From Acidobacteriota bacterium (GTDB lineage: Bacteria > Acidobacteriota > Terriglobia > Terriglobales > Acidobacteriaceae), in the NCBI GenBank assembly GCA_018268755.1, contig JAFDVW010000019.1, forward strand, positions 212,348 through 276,347: a DNA stretch of 64,000 nucleotides, written 5' to 3'. Below the pieces are notes generated by a model. The model had not been told where the DNA came from. It searched no databases and was given only the letters and a program-made list of their open reading frames with translations. Made by a program: the position numbers and the translations under genes. Below, piece by piece: positions 1 to 8,636 of this stretch (position 1 is its first letter; each line of letters starts with the position of its first letter).

Positions 1-835
1 TCGCCACATGGGCGTCGATCTTTGACCGGAAGCATTGCGGGTCGGTGCAAGAGTCTTTGCGTACATCGGCAAACAGCAGTTTGTTGAAGCCCGTGCGCTT
101 GGGACAATTCGCGCACGAACCTGCGGCGGGAACGAGGGCCTCGTCCTGCTTGTCAAACGACGCGGATGCCAGTTGCAGCAGAATGTTGGACTCAATCCAA
201 ACCGCCAATTCGCGCACAGGAATGAGCACCTGCTGGTTACCACCTTCCAGCCACATACTACGAAAAGCCGCGTTGAAGGCTTCCTGCTGTTGCGAGTCAG
301 GCAGCTTGGCGATCAGAAGCGCATGGCCGATGGTGATGGTGTCTTTCAGAAACGCTTCTGCCACGGGTGGAATCAAGTCCGCCAGCTTGATTCGGCCCTG
401 CACGTAACCCTCGCTCTTCCCGGCTCGGGCCGCGATTGAGGCGATGGTGTAAGTGGGGTCTCCGAGTTCCAAGAGCGACCGGAACCCGAGAGATTCTTCG
501 AGAGGGTGGATGTCCTCGCGTTGCAGGTTTTCGACCACCTGGGCCTCGATAGCTTCGGCGTCGGTCATCTGTTTCACGCGGACGGGAACGCTTTCGAGTT
601 CCGCCAGCCGTGCGGCTTTCAGGCGACGTGCGCCGATCACGACTTCGTACTTGCTTGGTTCGAGTGGCCGTACCAGTAGAGGTTCCAAGACTCCCTGCGT
701 CTTGAAGCTGGCCGCCAGTTCTGCGAGGGTCCTTTCATCGAACCGCTTACGCGGGTTGGTGGGTGATTCCACAAGAACGGCAATGGGGATGTTGCGATAT
801 TCATGGTTATTAGCGACTTCCTGCGTACTTGGCAT
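1..835 (-). CDS. ParB/RepB/Spo0J-family partition-like protein (3' end outside window)
   Basis: The reverse strand is open from the window edge to an ATG at 835, giving 278 visible residues; the C-terminus is missing. The N-terminal ParB/sulfiredoxin-like domain (about residues 14-105) shows PTNPRK, GARRLKAARL (68-77) and ENLQRED (102-108), the family's CTP-binding and nuclease-fold signatures. A helix-turn-helix region follows (about 115-190). Near the visible end are CANCP and a later C-x4-C pair, as in plasmid- and ICE-borne ParB-like proteins. The start is supported by a purine-rich site (AAGGAGAAGAAGG) just upstream. Together with the neighbouring ArdC it points to a mobile element rather than the housekeeping parABS locus. 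The role in partition or regulation is inferred from the family. Confidence 0.85.
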   Translation of the reverse strand, partial: MPSTQEVANNHEYRNIPIAVLVESPTNPRKRFDERTLAELAASFKTQGVLEPLLVRPLEPSKYEVVIGARRLKAARLAELESVPVRVKQMTDAEAIEAQVVENLQREDIHPLEESLGFRSLLELGDPTYTIASIAARAGKSEGYVQGRIKLADLIPPVAEAFLKDTITIGHALLIAKLPDSQQQEAFNAAFRSMWLEGGNQQVLIPVRELAVWIESNILLQLASASFDKQDEALVPAAGSCANCPKRTGFNKLLFADVRKDSCTDPQCFRSKIDAHVA

Positions 836-854
836 ACCTTCTTCTCCTTATTAT

Positions 855-867
855 TGTGTTCAACACA
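855..867. promoter_or_regulatory. Perfect palindrome upstream of parB-like gene
   Basis: TGTGTTCAACACA is a perfect 6-1-6 inverted repeat lying 20 bp upstream of the parB-like start codon. Its place between the start codon and the ardC 3' end suits an autoregulatory operator. It does not match the canonical parS sequence. The regulator is unknown. Confidence 0.3.
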
Positions 868-930
868 TCGGTGACTGGCCGACAGCACACACATCGGGCG
901 TGAGCGCCAAAGGATTTGCGGGGTTTTGGG

Positions 931-1773
931 TTATGCGGCTGCGGCCACCGGAGGAGGCTCGGGGGCAATGCCCCCGAGAATCACGGCAGCGGTGTGCTGA
1001 ACGGCTTCCAAGCTCTCGCGCAGGAGACTGGCGTCTCCATGCCAGACCTGAATGTAGTCAGCGGCTGCGGTTCCGTTTTCGAGTCCGATGGCTTGGCAAA
1101 CCACGAAGGCCACCGCTTCGGCCTCGGTCTCGCGGACAGTCTTGGTGGTGAGGGTGCGGCGTTCTCCCCGGTGCAGCATCTCGTGGCCGATCTCATGCAC
1201 CAGCGTGGAGAATTCCTCGGCAGGCCGCATCCCGGAAAGCAGCGTGATCTTCCCGCCATGCGACAGGCCCTTGGCGGGGCCGATCTTGTCCGAGTAACGT
1301 AGTTCGATGCTCTGCGTCGCCACGAACTTCACCAGCCGTTCGCGGTAGCCGGAGACATCGCCCTTGACCTCGGTCAATTGAGGAAGGTCTTTGCCTTCGG
1401 TCTGCGAGATATCGAAGACGTACACGGCGCGAAAGCCGTAGAGTTGCGGTTGCGGGTTTTTCTCCTCTCCGTTCTCCCTTGTGATCTCTTCTACGGTTTT
1501 GACTTTCCTTCCGACCATCGGAGCGAGAATGAGAATGCCCTTCTCGCCACGGCGGACGAAGCGGCCCAGCGAGTTCCAGGCGCGGACACCGGCCACGTTC
1601 GAGGCGGACGGCTTCTGCCGGGCGATGAGCATGATGTTTCCGAAGCTGTAGGTGTGGAACTTGGCCATGGCCGCGAGGTATTGGGTCAACACTTCGCTGT
1701 GGCCGGCCTCCAGAGACTGCACGAGGTATTCGGTTGCTTCTTTGGTTTTGTTCTTGATTTCTTCTAACTTCAT
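931..1773 (-). CDS. ardC: ArdC-type antirestriction protein with zinc-metallopeptidase domain
   Basis: This 280-residue protein joins an N-terminal ArdC-like ssDNA-binding domain (about 1-125; SFGNIMLIARQ at 43-53, AWNSLGRFVRRGEKG at 65-79) to a C-terminal metallopeptidase. The HEIGH zinc motif is at 193-197 and the third ligand is probably the Glu of ETEAEA (215-220). ArdC proteins are carried by conjugative elements and protect incoming ssDNA from restriction. The frame stays open upstream to 1995, but the ATG at 1773 is chosen because GGAAAGGG sits just ahead of it and the upstream extension is Ala/Pro-rich and unlike the family. It is probably co-transcribed with the parB-like gene, since both are on the minus strand 95 bp apart. 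A decayed relative lies at 34640-34700. Confidence 0.85.
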   Translation of the reverse strand: MKLEEIKNKTKEATEYLVQSLEAGHSEVLTQYLAAMAKFHTYSFGNIMLIARQKPSASNVAGVRAWNSLGRFVRRGEKGILILAPMVGRKVKTVEEITRENGEEKNPQPQLYGFRAVYVFDISQTEGKDLPQLTEVKGDVSGYRERLVKFVATQSIELRYSDKIGPAKGLSHGGKITLLSGMRPAEEFSTLVHEIGHEMLHRGERRTLTTKTVRETEAEAVAFVVCQAIGLENGTAAADYIQVWHGDASLLRESLEAVQHTAAVILGGIAPEPPPVAAAA

Positions 1774-2104
1774 GGTTTTTCCCTTTCCGCCGTTTCCGGC
1801 GTTTGTTTTGTCCTTCACCAAAGCGGCAGCGGGACAAAACAAAAACCGGAACGGGGAAAGGGGCAAGCGGAGCCCGGAGGGAGGGTGGCAGGGCGTGAGT
1901 GAAAGCGCGGTGCGTGCCAAACGCGGTTGGGTTTGGTTTGGCGCGTAACCGGCGCGGGCCGAAACGCCCGCCCGAGCCGCGGGTGCGGCGCCCACCCGGA
2001 AGAGGGCGCAGCGGTTAGAAGACAGAAAACAGGAAAAAGCGACGGTTATCTCTTTGTGGATGAGCTGGATACGGCCTGATTGAACAATACCAGTTGTGTC
2101 ACTT
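1774..2104. other. Intergenic region between divergent ardC and abiEi
   Basis: About 330 bp with no gene I can support. The half nearest ardC is purine- and GC-rich, with runs such as CGGAGGGAGGGTGGC. The half nearest abiEi becomes AT-rich and leads into the abiE operator and promoter. Confidence 0.5.
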
Positions 2105-2123
2105 TAGTTCTATTATGGAACTA
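2105..2123. promoter_or_regulatory. Inverted repeat, candidate AbiEi operator
   Basis: TAGTTC and GAACTA form 6-bp arms around a 7-nt spacer, immediately upstream of the -35 box of the abiE promoter. AbiEi antitoxins are known to repress their own promoters by binding inverted repeats; assigning this repeat to AbiEi is inference. Confidence 0.45.
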
Positions 2124-2125
2124 TA

Positions 2126-2154
2126 TTGACAGTCGTCCAAGAGAGGCTCATACT
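2126..2154 (+). promoter_or_regulatory. Sigma-70-type promoter of abiE, possibly leaderless
   Basis: TTGACA (2126-2131), a 17-nt spacer and CATACT (2149-2154) make a good housekeeping promoter. Transcription would begin near 2160-2162, that is, at the A of the abiEi ATG. No Shine-Dalgarno sequence precedes that ATG, so a leaderless mRNA is likely. Confidence 0.5.
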
Positions 2155-2160
2155 GCGGAC

Positions 2161-2763
2161 ATGCGTTCCCGTTTAGAAGAATTGCTGCCCCTGGCGGAGC
2201 AGAATGACGGCTTGGTCACGGCAAGCCAGGCGCGTGCGCTCGGCATCACGGATTCGGTCCTGGCCCGGCTCACGCAGCGCGGGAAGCTGGAACGAGTCGC
2301 GCGCGGGGTCTATCGCATTCCGTACTTTCCCGCCGACCGGCTGTCGCAATACCGGGAAGCCGTCTTATGGGCGCGCGCGAGTCAGGGCCCCGAGCGGGTC
2401 GCGCTCTCTCACGAAACCGCTTTGGGTGTGTATGGGATCTCCGACGTGAATCCTTCGCGAGTCCATCTCACCGTCCCAAGAAATGCGCGGCTCCGTCGCC
2501 GGAAACCGAAGTGGATCGTGATTCATCGTGGCGACCTGGCGCCAAGCGATGTGACCACGCACGAAGGTCTGCCGGTTACAACCGTGGGAAAAAGTGTGTT
2601 GGATGTGATGGAAGTGACGGGAAGACTAGGACTGGCCCGGCAAGCCATCAAGGATGCGCGTAAAGAAGGTTACATTAGCGCGGCGGAACTGAACCGGCTC
2701 ACGCGCCAACTCAACCAACAAGCTCACGGCGGTGGAGCGGAGAAGGAGCACGCGACAGGGTGA
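2161..2763 (+). CDS. abiEi: AbiEi-type antitoxin / transcriptional regulator
   Basis: A 200-residue type IV antitoxin. Residues 1-60 form a winged-helix-like N-terminus (VTASQARALGI, LARLTQRGKLERVARGVYRI) and the rest is the AbiEi C-terminal domain (ALSHETALGVYG, THEGLPVTTVGKSVLDV). The family both represses its operon and counters the AbiEii nucleotidyltransferase toxin. The frame is open from 2080, but ATG 2161 fits the promoter and the family start. The stop codon overlaps the GTG start of the toxin gene (GTGA), so the two genes are translationally coupled. Confidence 0.8.
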   Translation: MRSRLEELLPLAEQNDGLVTASQARALGITDSVLARLTQRGKLERVARGVYRIPYFPADRLSQYREAVLWARASQGPERVALSHETALGVYGISDVNPSRVHLTVPRNARLRRRKPKWIVIHRGDLAPSDVTTHEGLPVTTVGKSVLDVMEVTGRLGLARQAIKDARKEGYISAAELNRLTRQLNQQAHGGGAEKEHATG

Positions 2764-3587
2764 GCGCAAAGCAAGCAGAACGTCTGGAGAAAACCCTTGC
2801 CCGCGTGGCACGCGAGCAGGGCCTCGACCAGGAACGCCTGCGACGATGGGTCTCTTTTCTCGCGCTTTGCGGCGTCCTAGAGCAGGCGCTGGAGAGAGGC
2901 GTGATCGACACCTACTACCTAAAAGGCGGTGTGGCGATGGAACTGCGTTTCGCTCGCGCCGCTCGCACCACCAAGGACTTCGATCTGGGGTTGGAGGGAA
3001 ACCGGCAGGAGCGCCTACGAAGACTGGAGGATTTGTTGCGTTTGGAGTTCGATGCCTTCACGTTCCGGCTGAAACCGGAAATTCATGAGATGGAACTGGC
3101 CGACACGGTGCGGGTCGAAGTCGCGGTGCAATACAAAACGCGGGCCTGGCAGACGGTGGAAATCGATCTTGGTCCGGGCGGAGCGCGGGAAGTGGATTTG
3201 GTGGAACCGGCGATCACAGGTCTTGCCGAGATGGGACTACCGATAACGCCGCATGTACGATGCCTGGGCCTCAACGAGCAGGTTGCCCAAAAACTCCATG
3301 CGTGCACGGGACCGCAGCGCAAAGACCGCGCGCGCGACGTTCTGGATATTCTGCTGGTGGACATGCTGGGCCAACTCGACTATGCGCGGACGCGGGCCGC
3401 AGCAGAACGAATTTTCGCGGAGCGCGCGACGCACGATTTTCCTCCCGCTGCTACGCTCCCCCCAGAGTGGGGACGGGAACTTGAGAACCTGGCCCAGGAA
3501 CTCGGCTACCGCACTACAGATAGGGAAGGAATCCAGACAGAATTCGGTGGTGTGCTTCAGGCGATTACAACAGCCAATGCGACTTAG
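2760..3587 (+). CDS. abiEii: AbiEii-type nucleotidyltransferase toxin
   Basis: A 275-residue protein of the AbiEii/DUF1814 family, which modifies tRNA or uses GTP to arrest growth during phage infection. The family motifs are visible: LKGGVAMELRF (54-64) with the KGG core, TKDFDLGL (71-78) with the two metal-binding Asp residues, a further VEIDLG strand, and QKLHA as the motif IV Lys region. It begins with GTG inside the abiEi stop codon. The system is known for abortive phage infection and element stabilisation, which fits its place between ardC and the Gabija-like pair. Confidence 0.85.
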   Translation: MSAKQAERLEKTLARVAREQGLDQERLRRWVSFLALCGVLEQALERGVIDTYYLKGGVAMELRFARAARTTKDFDLGLEGNRQERLRRLEDLLRLEFDAFTFRLKPEIHEMELADTVRVEVAVQYKTRAWQTVEIDLGPGGAREVDLVEPAITGLAEMGLPITPHVRCLGLNEQVAQKLHACTGPQRKDRARDVLDILLVDMLGQLDYARTRAAAERIFAERATHDFPPAATLPPEWGRELENLAQELGYRTTDREGIQTEFGGVLQAITTANAT

Positions 3588-3868
3588 CATCGTTCAGAGA
3601 AGCAAGTGAATCTGGCTACTTGATCAGTGGCTTGTGCATCGCAGGCGATTTCAGAAGTTTGCCCTAATATCCGGCCATCAGGTTTTGTTGGACATCTAGG
3701 AAATTCGCAATTGACACAAGGGCATTTAGTAAAGGAACGTTCTTTCTAGCTTACCTTTTCATGGGAGAGCCTTTCCTGACGGGAAGCTGTTGTATTGCCA
3801 TCGGGCCCATTATCGGCAAAGGGATCTTGGTGACCCATGCGTCACCTGCATTCCGGATAGGCTACGCC
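3588..3868. other. Intergenic region upstream of the Gabija-like pair
   Basis: About 280 bp. A TTGACA at 3711-3716 could be a -35 box, but no convincing -10 box sits at the usual spacing. The OLD gene frame is open from 3761, so part of this region might be translated; I prefer the start at 3869. Confidence 0.4.
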
Positions 3869-5989
3869 ATGCACATTACTGAGCTTCGCATACGAAATTT
3901 CCGCAACTTCATCAAGGCAAAGTTTTGTTTCACGCCAGGAGTTAACACTCTTATCGGCGAAAATGGGTCCGGTAAGACCAATGCCCTTCAGGCTCTGCGG
4001 ATTCTTCTGGACGAAAGCCTTGAACGAAATGCCATTTATCTGAAGGAATCCGACTTCTGTCGTGATCTCGGAACTTGGCAAGGTCATTGGATCGTGATTT
4101 CAGCAGGATTTGCAGAACTCGATCCGTCGGAAGGGTGCCAACTGCTTCGGCACAATGCTGCTCACATGAACGGCTCGAACACGGGCACTTGCACCTTCAT
4201 TTTCCGGCCCAAAAAAGAAGTCCGCAAACAATTGTTTGAGCTGTCGGGGCAGCCAGAGAAGATAACCGAATACCTAAAAACGATCACGATTAATGACTAT
4301 GAGCCAGGCTTCACAGGCCGATCAACGGGCGATTGCCTTAATGATGAGATGTATGCCGCTTGCACGGGTGATTTGGATGCCGGTGTCTGTCCCGATCCAG
4401 AGGAAGACGATCAGGACATTCTTGGTGTCCGGATTCAGCCTGTCTATCAAGAGGTTGCTTGCACTTTCGTGCGGGCTCTACGCGACGTTATTACCGACTT
4501 ACGTGGTTTTCGCGGCAATCCTCTTTTGACCTTGCTTCGTGGAATGGAGTCGGACATCGAGATTGCCGATTCATCGCGCATCACGGGTCAGGTCCGCAGC
4601 CTCAACCAGGACATCTCTTCGCTGGAAGAAATCAAGAAGCTGGCGAATGATATTGAAGGAGCACTTAAGAAAGCGGTAGGCCACACATATGGACCAAACG
4701 TAGATATTATGTCGGCTCTTCCCGACTCGATGGAAAAGCTGCTTCAGAAGCTCTGTGTTCTGATTGGAGACGGCTCAACCTCCGCTTACAGAGGAGAACT
4801 GCAGGAGCAAAGCCTCGGCGCTGCAAACCTTATTTATCTTGCGCTGAAACTGCTTGAATATGAACGCAAGCTCTCCACCGATCGCGTCGCGCATTTCTTC
4901 CTTATCGAAGAGCCCGAAGCTCATATCCATACACATATCCAGAAGACGATATTTGCAAACCTGCCTTCAATAAACACACAGGTAATCGTATCGACGCATT
5001 CCACTCACATCTCCTCCGCTTCTAAGATTGCCAGTGTGAACGTCTTAGCGAAGAAGGACGACCATGCTGAGGTTTATCAGCCAGCAAACCGACTTTCCTC
5101 AAAGGAGACTCATCGCATAGAGCGATATCTTGACGCGGTACGCTCAACACTCTTGTTTGCGAAGGGTGTGGTTTTGGTAGAGGGAGATGCTGAATTGATC
5201 ATGATTCCGGCCATCCTCAAAGCCGTTTTTGGCGTAACTCCAGATGAGCTCGGCTTTAGCATAATTTCCATGAGCTCTACAGTCTTTGAGCATGTGTCCG
5301 TGCTCTTTTCTGATGACCGGATTCGACGCTCCTGTGCTATCGTGACCGACGCTGACAGGTCGCTCACCGCTCTCCCCGCAGATCCACAGGAAGACTCAAG
5401 GGAGCAATCTCACGCCAGATCGGCTCAAATTAGCGGAGCGCTTCGTCGCACGAAGCTAATAAGATCAACCTCCGGGAATCAGTGGACCGAGGCCTTTTTT
5501 GCACTCTACACCTTTGAGGCAGACTTCATTCAGGCGGGAAATTCCCGAGAGGTCGTAGAGGTTCTTGACGAGATCTATAGCGATCCTAAGTCCAAAAGCA
5601 AGAGCAAGATCTTGCTTGAATCCGAAGACCCCGCGGAAGCAGGTGGTGAAATCCTCCGGCTGGCTCTAAAGGAGGGCAAGGGCTGGTTTGCCGTATTGCT
5701 TGCGGAACACCTCTCGGTGTGGACCGTTATTCCGAGTTACATTCTTCGGGCTATCGCATTTGCATGTTATCTAAGTGTGAACAATAACGCTCTGCGACGC
5801 ATGGCTGAGCACAGGGTGGGTGCGACCGCTCCAACGGACAGCGAACTAGCGAATGTTCTGCGATCGCTGGTGGGACGTCAAGACTTGAATGCCTCCGACT
5901 ACGTGGCAGCGTTTCGCAAAGCAGCGCCCGAAGACGACTTCTCGCAATTTTGCCGGTATTTGGAGGAGTACGCAGGTAGTAATGATTAG
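3869..5989 (+). CDS. OLD-family ATP-dependent nuclease (AAA ATPase plus TOPRIM), GajA-like
   Basis: A 706-residue OLD-family protein. The ABC-type ATPase half has Walker A GENGSGKTN (30-38), a signature-like EQSLGAANL, Walker B LIEEPEAH near 345 and the STHSTH switch. The TOPRIM half has the acidic VLVEGDAELI near 437 and VTDADRS near 492. The final 150 residues or so resemble nothing I recognise. The ATG at 3869 (MHITELRIRNFRNF) matches the family's N-terminal beta-strand; an in-frame ATG at 3761 would add 36 atypical residues. The 8-bp overlap with a UvrD-like helicase gene makes this a class 2 OLD locus of the Gabija (GajAB) layout, an anti-phage system. It is longer than the characterised GajA of about 580 residues. 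Confidence 0.82.
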   Translation: MHITELRIRNFRNFIKAKFCFTPGVNTLIGENGSGKTNALQALRILLDESLERNAIYLKESDFCRDLGTWQGHWIVISAGFAELDPSEGCQLLRHNAAHMNGSNTGTCTFIFRPKKEVRKQLFELSGQPEKITEYLKTITINDYEPGFTGRSTGDCLNDEMYAACTGDLDAGVCPDPEEDDQDILGVRIQPVYQEVACTFVRALRDVITDLRGFRGNPLLTLLRGMESDIEIADSSRITGQVRSLNQDISSLEEIKKLANDIEGALKKAVGHTYGPNVDIMSALPDSMEKLLQKLCVLIGDGSTSAYRGELQEQSLGAANLIYLALKLLEYERKLSTDRVAHFFLIEEPEAHIHTHIQKTIFANLPSINTQVIVSTHSTHISSASKIASVNVLAKKDDHAEVYQPANRLSSKETHRIERYLDAVRSTLLFAKGVVLVEGDAELIMIPAILKAVFGVTPDELGFSIISMSSTVFEHVSVLFSDDRIRRSCAIVTDADRSLTALPADPQEDSREQSHARSAQISGALRRTKLIRSTSGNQWTEAFFALYTFEADFIQAGNSREVVEVLDEIYSDPKSKSKSKILLESEDPAEAGGEILRLALKEGKGWFAVLLAEHLSVWTVIPSYILRAIAFACYLSVNNNALRRMAEHRVGATAPTDSELANVLRSLVGRQDLNASDYVAAFRKAAPEDDFSQFCRYLEEYAGSND

Positions 5990-7763
5990 CTTGAATCGTG
6001 AACAGGAGAAGGCAGTCGAAAGCGACGGGAATGTCGTCGTTACGGCCTGTCCAGGAAGTGGGAAAACCCGTGTTCTCACGGCACGAGTGATCAGAGCACT
6101 CGGTGAACTCACATCGAGACGCGAGCGCGTGATCGCGCTGACCTTCACCAATCGGGCGGCAGACGAAATCGAAGCCCGACTCGATCAGGAAAGCGTCGAG
6201 ACTGAACGCTTGTGGGCAGGAACCATCCACTCCTTCGCGCTGGAATGGATCATGCGCCCGTACGCTCCATATTGCGAAGAGCTCAGAAGAGGTTTCTCTA
6301 TCGCAAACGAATTTTATACAGACCAACTCCTGCAGAAGCTAAAAACAGATGCAGATCTTCCAGGGTACACAGAGGTCAGCACGGTCATCGCACGCGACGG
6401 AACAAATCAGAATTCGGATGACGCGACGCGCTCAGTCTTTGAGGCTTACAAAGCACACCTGCGAGGCTCGAAGCTGATCGACTATGACGATGTGCTGTAT
6501 TTGGCATTCCGGCTATTGAACGAAGTTCCCGAAATCGCGTCGACACTGGCTTCTATTATTCGTGTGGTCTGCGTCGACGAGGTACAGGACATTCAAGACC
6601 TGCAATATGGCATCCTATCGACAATTCACAACGCATCGTCAGAGAAGCCCACGCTCTTCTTTGTTGGCGATGAAGACCAATCCATCTACGAATCGCTTGG
6701 CGCAATGACGAAAAATCCAGAAGAGATTGCGGCCGAATTTGGACTCGAGGAAATCAAACATCTCACGCTGCAAGGGAATTACCGCTCAACCCAACGAATC
6801 ATCGATTTTTATCGACAATTCAGGCCGAATGTGTCGGTAATCGAAGGACGGGCGAAATACTCCTCCCATCACGGACTCATCACGTTCGATAACCAGACCA
6901 TTGCGAAGGAGAGTCTGCCTGCAGAAATAGCGGCCCGCATAGCCGCGGCGATCAGTGATGGTGTTGCAACAAATGACATTTGCGTCATTGCGCCGCAGTG
7001 GTGGCACGTGAAATCTCTCGCTCGCCAACTCGTTAACGAGCTGCCCGAGGTTGATTTTGATGCTCCAGGCCTATCGCCAATTCATAGCTCGCGTGAGAAT
7101 TTCTGGTTCAAGATTGCGAGGCTGGTACTAACGAAACCGAGTCCCGAAAGGACGCGAACGCGAATGCGCTGGGCGAAGGAAGCGCTCGCGGACCTCCGAG
7201 CAATTGCTGAAATAGAACCGTCTGGCAATATCGCAACGCCTCGACGCCTTCTCCGGCTGCTCAACAGACTTTCTTCCAACGAATATGAAGGCCTCGCATA
7301 TCTCCGCGATATTTTCAGCCAATTCTTTAAGTTGGTTGACCTCAGCATGGAGACCTGCGTGGCATTGAAGCATGCCTATGAAGGTTTCTTCAACAAAGCC
7401 GAAAACCACATAGCGACTTCCGAAGAGGAGGGATTGCCGACGAACGTAGAGAGCTTTCGCCGATTGTTTAGCCATCCCGCCGGAGTGGTAGTTAACACGT
7501 GTCATGGGGTCAAGGGCGAGGAATATGACACCGTCATTGCATTCGGATTGCTTCGTGGTTATCTACCCAACTGGGAAACAATTATTCGTGGAACGGCAAA
7601 GCGCGCCATAGAGCAAGAATCGAAATTGCTCTATGTGATCTGTTCGCGAGCAAAGCGCAGACTCCACTTGATCGCTGAAGTTGGTCGCCTGACGCAAAAG
7701 AAAAAGCCGTACGAGACTGCAGATCTATTACATCAGGTGAAATTCAGCTTTGACCAGCATTGA
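5982..7763 (+). CDS. UvrD/Rep-type superfamily 1 helicase, GajB-like
   Basis: A 593-residue SF1A helicase with all expected motifs: a Q-motif region (LNREQEKAV), Walker A CPGSGKT near 23-29, motif Ia TFTNRAADEI, motif II DEVQD near 199, motif III GDEDQSIY, motif IV LQGNYRST near 264, motif V NTCHGVKGEE and motif VI CSRAKRRL. The start ATG at 5982 lies inside the end of the OLD gene and is preceded by GGAGGAG at 5962-5968. The 31 codons upstream in this frame lie inside the OLD gene and are discarded. In Gabija systems this subunit partners the OLD nuclease. At 593 residues it is longer than characterised GajB of about 490. No housekeeping UvrD role is suggested. Confidence 0.82.
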   Translation: MISLNREQEKAVESDGNVVVTACPGSGKTRVLTARVIRALGELTSRRERVIALTFTNRAADEIEARLDQESVETERLWAGTIHSFALEWIMRPYAPYCEELRRGFSIANEFYTDQLLQKLKTDADLPGYTEVSTVIARDGTNQNSDDATRSVFEAYKAHLRGSKLIDYDDVLYLAFRLLNEVPEIASTLASIIRVVCVDEVQDIQDLQYGILSTIHNASSEKPTLFFVGDEDQSIYESLGAMTKNPEEIAAEFGLEEIKHLTLQGNYRSTQRIIDFYRQFRPNVSVIEGRAKYSSHHGLITFDNQTIAKESLPAEIAARIAAAISDGVATNDICVIAPQWWHVKSLARQLVNELPEVDFDAPGLSPIHSSRENFWFKIARLVLTKPSPERTRTRMRWAKEALADLRAIAEIEPSGNIATPRRLLRLLNRLSSNEYEGLAYLRDIFSQFFKLVDLSMETCVALKHAYEGFFNKAENHIATSEEEGLPTNVESFRRLFSHPAGVVVNTCHGVKGEEYDTVIAFGLLRGYLPNWETIIRGTAKRAIEQESKLLYVICSRAKRRLHLIAEVGRLTQKKKPYETADLLHQVKFSFDQH

Positions 7764-7815
7764 TAGACCTTACTCAATCTAGGAGAGCGCGGGTTAGTGC
7801 ATCCATCTTGCCTGG

Positions 7816-8517
7816 TCAGAAAAGGCGCGCCTGCTCTGGCAATTCAAGCGTGATGGGGGCGGCGCAATCCGCATCGTCATTCTGCACGGAATTGACCCTT
7901 GGGCTCACGGGATGATGCCGCATCAGACCGGGATCGTATGGCTTGAGAATTTCCTGAACGGCCGCGAAGTCTTCCACCTCGGGATTCAGCCAGAGGTCGT
8001 ATTTATCGGGCGGGACGATGACGGGCATCCGGTCATGGATGTCGGTAAGAAGTGTGTTGGGTGTGGTGGTGAGGATCGTACAACTTTCGATGATTTTCCC
8101 TTCGGGATTTTTCCATTCGTCCCACAGTCCGGCAAAAGCAAACAATTCTCCTTCGCCCACTTCGAACAGATACGGTTGCCGGACCTTCCCTGATTTTTTC
8201 CACTCGTAAAAACCATCCGCGGGAATCAGACAACGGCGATAGCGGACGGAATCGCTGAAGGAAAGCTTGGTGGTCAGTGTCTCCGATCGGGCATTGATGG
8301 TCTGATTGCCGAAGCTCATGTCCTTCGCCCAGGAGGGAATCAGCCCCCAACGCATGGTGGACAGACGGCGCGACGCTTTCCCCTTTTCTTGCCTTACGGT
8401 TACGAGGGGATCGGTAGGCGCGATATTGAATCGGGGAACGACCTCGACTTCGCCTTCTGCCTGAAAGCGTTCCTCCAGTTGCTTCTGGGACCGCGTCTGC
8501 CTGAATCTGCCACACAT
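7816..8517 (-). CDS. SRAP-domain abasic-site shield protein (YedK/HMCES family)
   Basis: A 233-residue SRAP protein starting MCGRF, so that Cys2 becomes N-terminal after Met removal. The catalytic set of YedK is conserved at matching positions: Cys2, Asn75 (NARSET), Glu105 (GFYEW) and His161 (HDRMPV). The family forms a thiazolidine crosslink with abasic sites in ssDNA and prevents error-prone bypass and strand breaks. The open frame runs on to 8985, but only the ATG at 8517 gives a functional Cys2. It is divergent from imuA, with 119 bp between the start codons, so it probably belongs to the same damage response. Confidence 0.9.
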   Translation of the reverse strand: MCGRFRQTRSQKQLEERFQAEGEVEVVPRFNIAPTDPLVTVRQEKGKASRRLSTMRWGLIPSWAKDMSFGNQTINARSETLTTKLSFSDSVRYRRCLIPADGFYEWKKSGKVRQPYLFEVGEGELFAFAGLWDEWKNPEGKIIESCTILTTTPNTLLTDIHDRMPVIVPPDKYDLWLNPEVEDFAAVQEILKPYDPGLMRHHPVSPRVNSVQNDDADCAAPITLELPEQARLF

Positions 8518-8565
8518 AGAAATTCCACAGGAAAACCAACAATTTCTGTCTCCATCATAGTCCGC

Positions 8566-8594
8566 TTGACAACTCTTTGGCGCGGGCGCAAAAT
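8566..8594 (+). promoter_or_regulatory. Promoter of imuA operon
   Basis: TTGACA (8566-8571), a 17-nt spacer and CAAAAT (8589-8594) sit 43 bp ahead of the imuA start, in the imuA/SRAP divergent region. Confidence 0.45.
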
Positions 8595-8608
8595 CAAACC
8601 CCTGTAGC

Positions 8609-8623
8609 GAACAAAAAGCGAAT
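8609..8623. promoter_or_regulatory. Candidate LexA box upstream of imuA
   Basis: GAAC-N7-GAAT reads on the other strand as ATTC-N7-GTTC, one mismatch from the GTTC-N7-GTTC direct repeat used by alphaproteobacterial LexA. It lies just downstream of the predicted -10 box, where a bound repressor would block transcription. imuA-imuB-dnaE2 cassettes are typically SOS-controlled. Whether this organism's LexA uses this motif is not known to me. Confidence 0.3.
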
Positions 8624-8636
8624 ATACCCAGCCGCC

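Noticed and set aside
855..867. parS centromere site
   Set aside because: The palindrome TGTGTTCAACACA does not fit the conserved parS 16-mer in its centre; kept only as a possible operator.
453..1151. Plus-strand open frame of 232 codons over the parB/ardC genes
   Set aside because: It runs antisense to two well-supported genes and has the Ser/Arg-rich composition of a shadow frame.
1774..1995. N-terminal extension of the ArdC open frame
   Set aside because: The extra residues are Ala/Pro/Arg-rich, unlike the family, and ATG 1773 has a good ribosome site.
5751..6326. Minus-strand open frame of 191 codons across the OLD/UvrD junction
   Set aside because: Antisense to two motif-complete genes; no recognisable domain.
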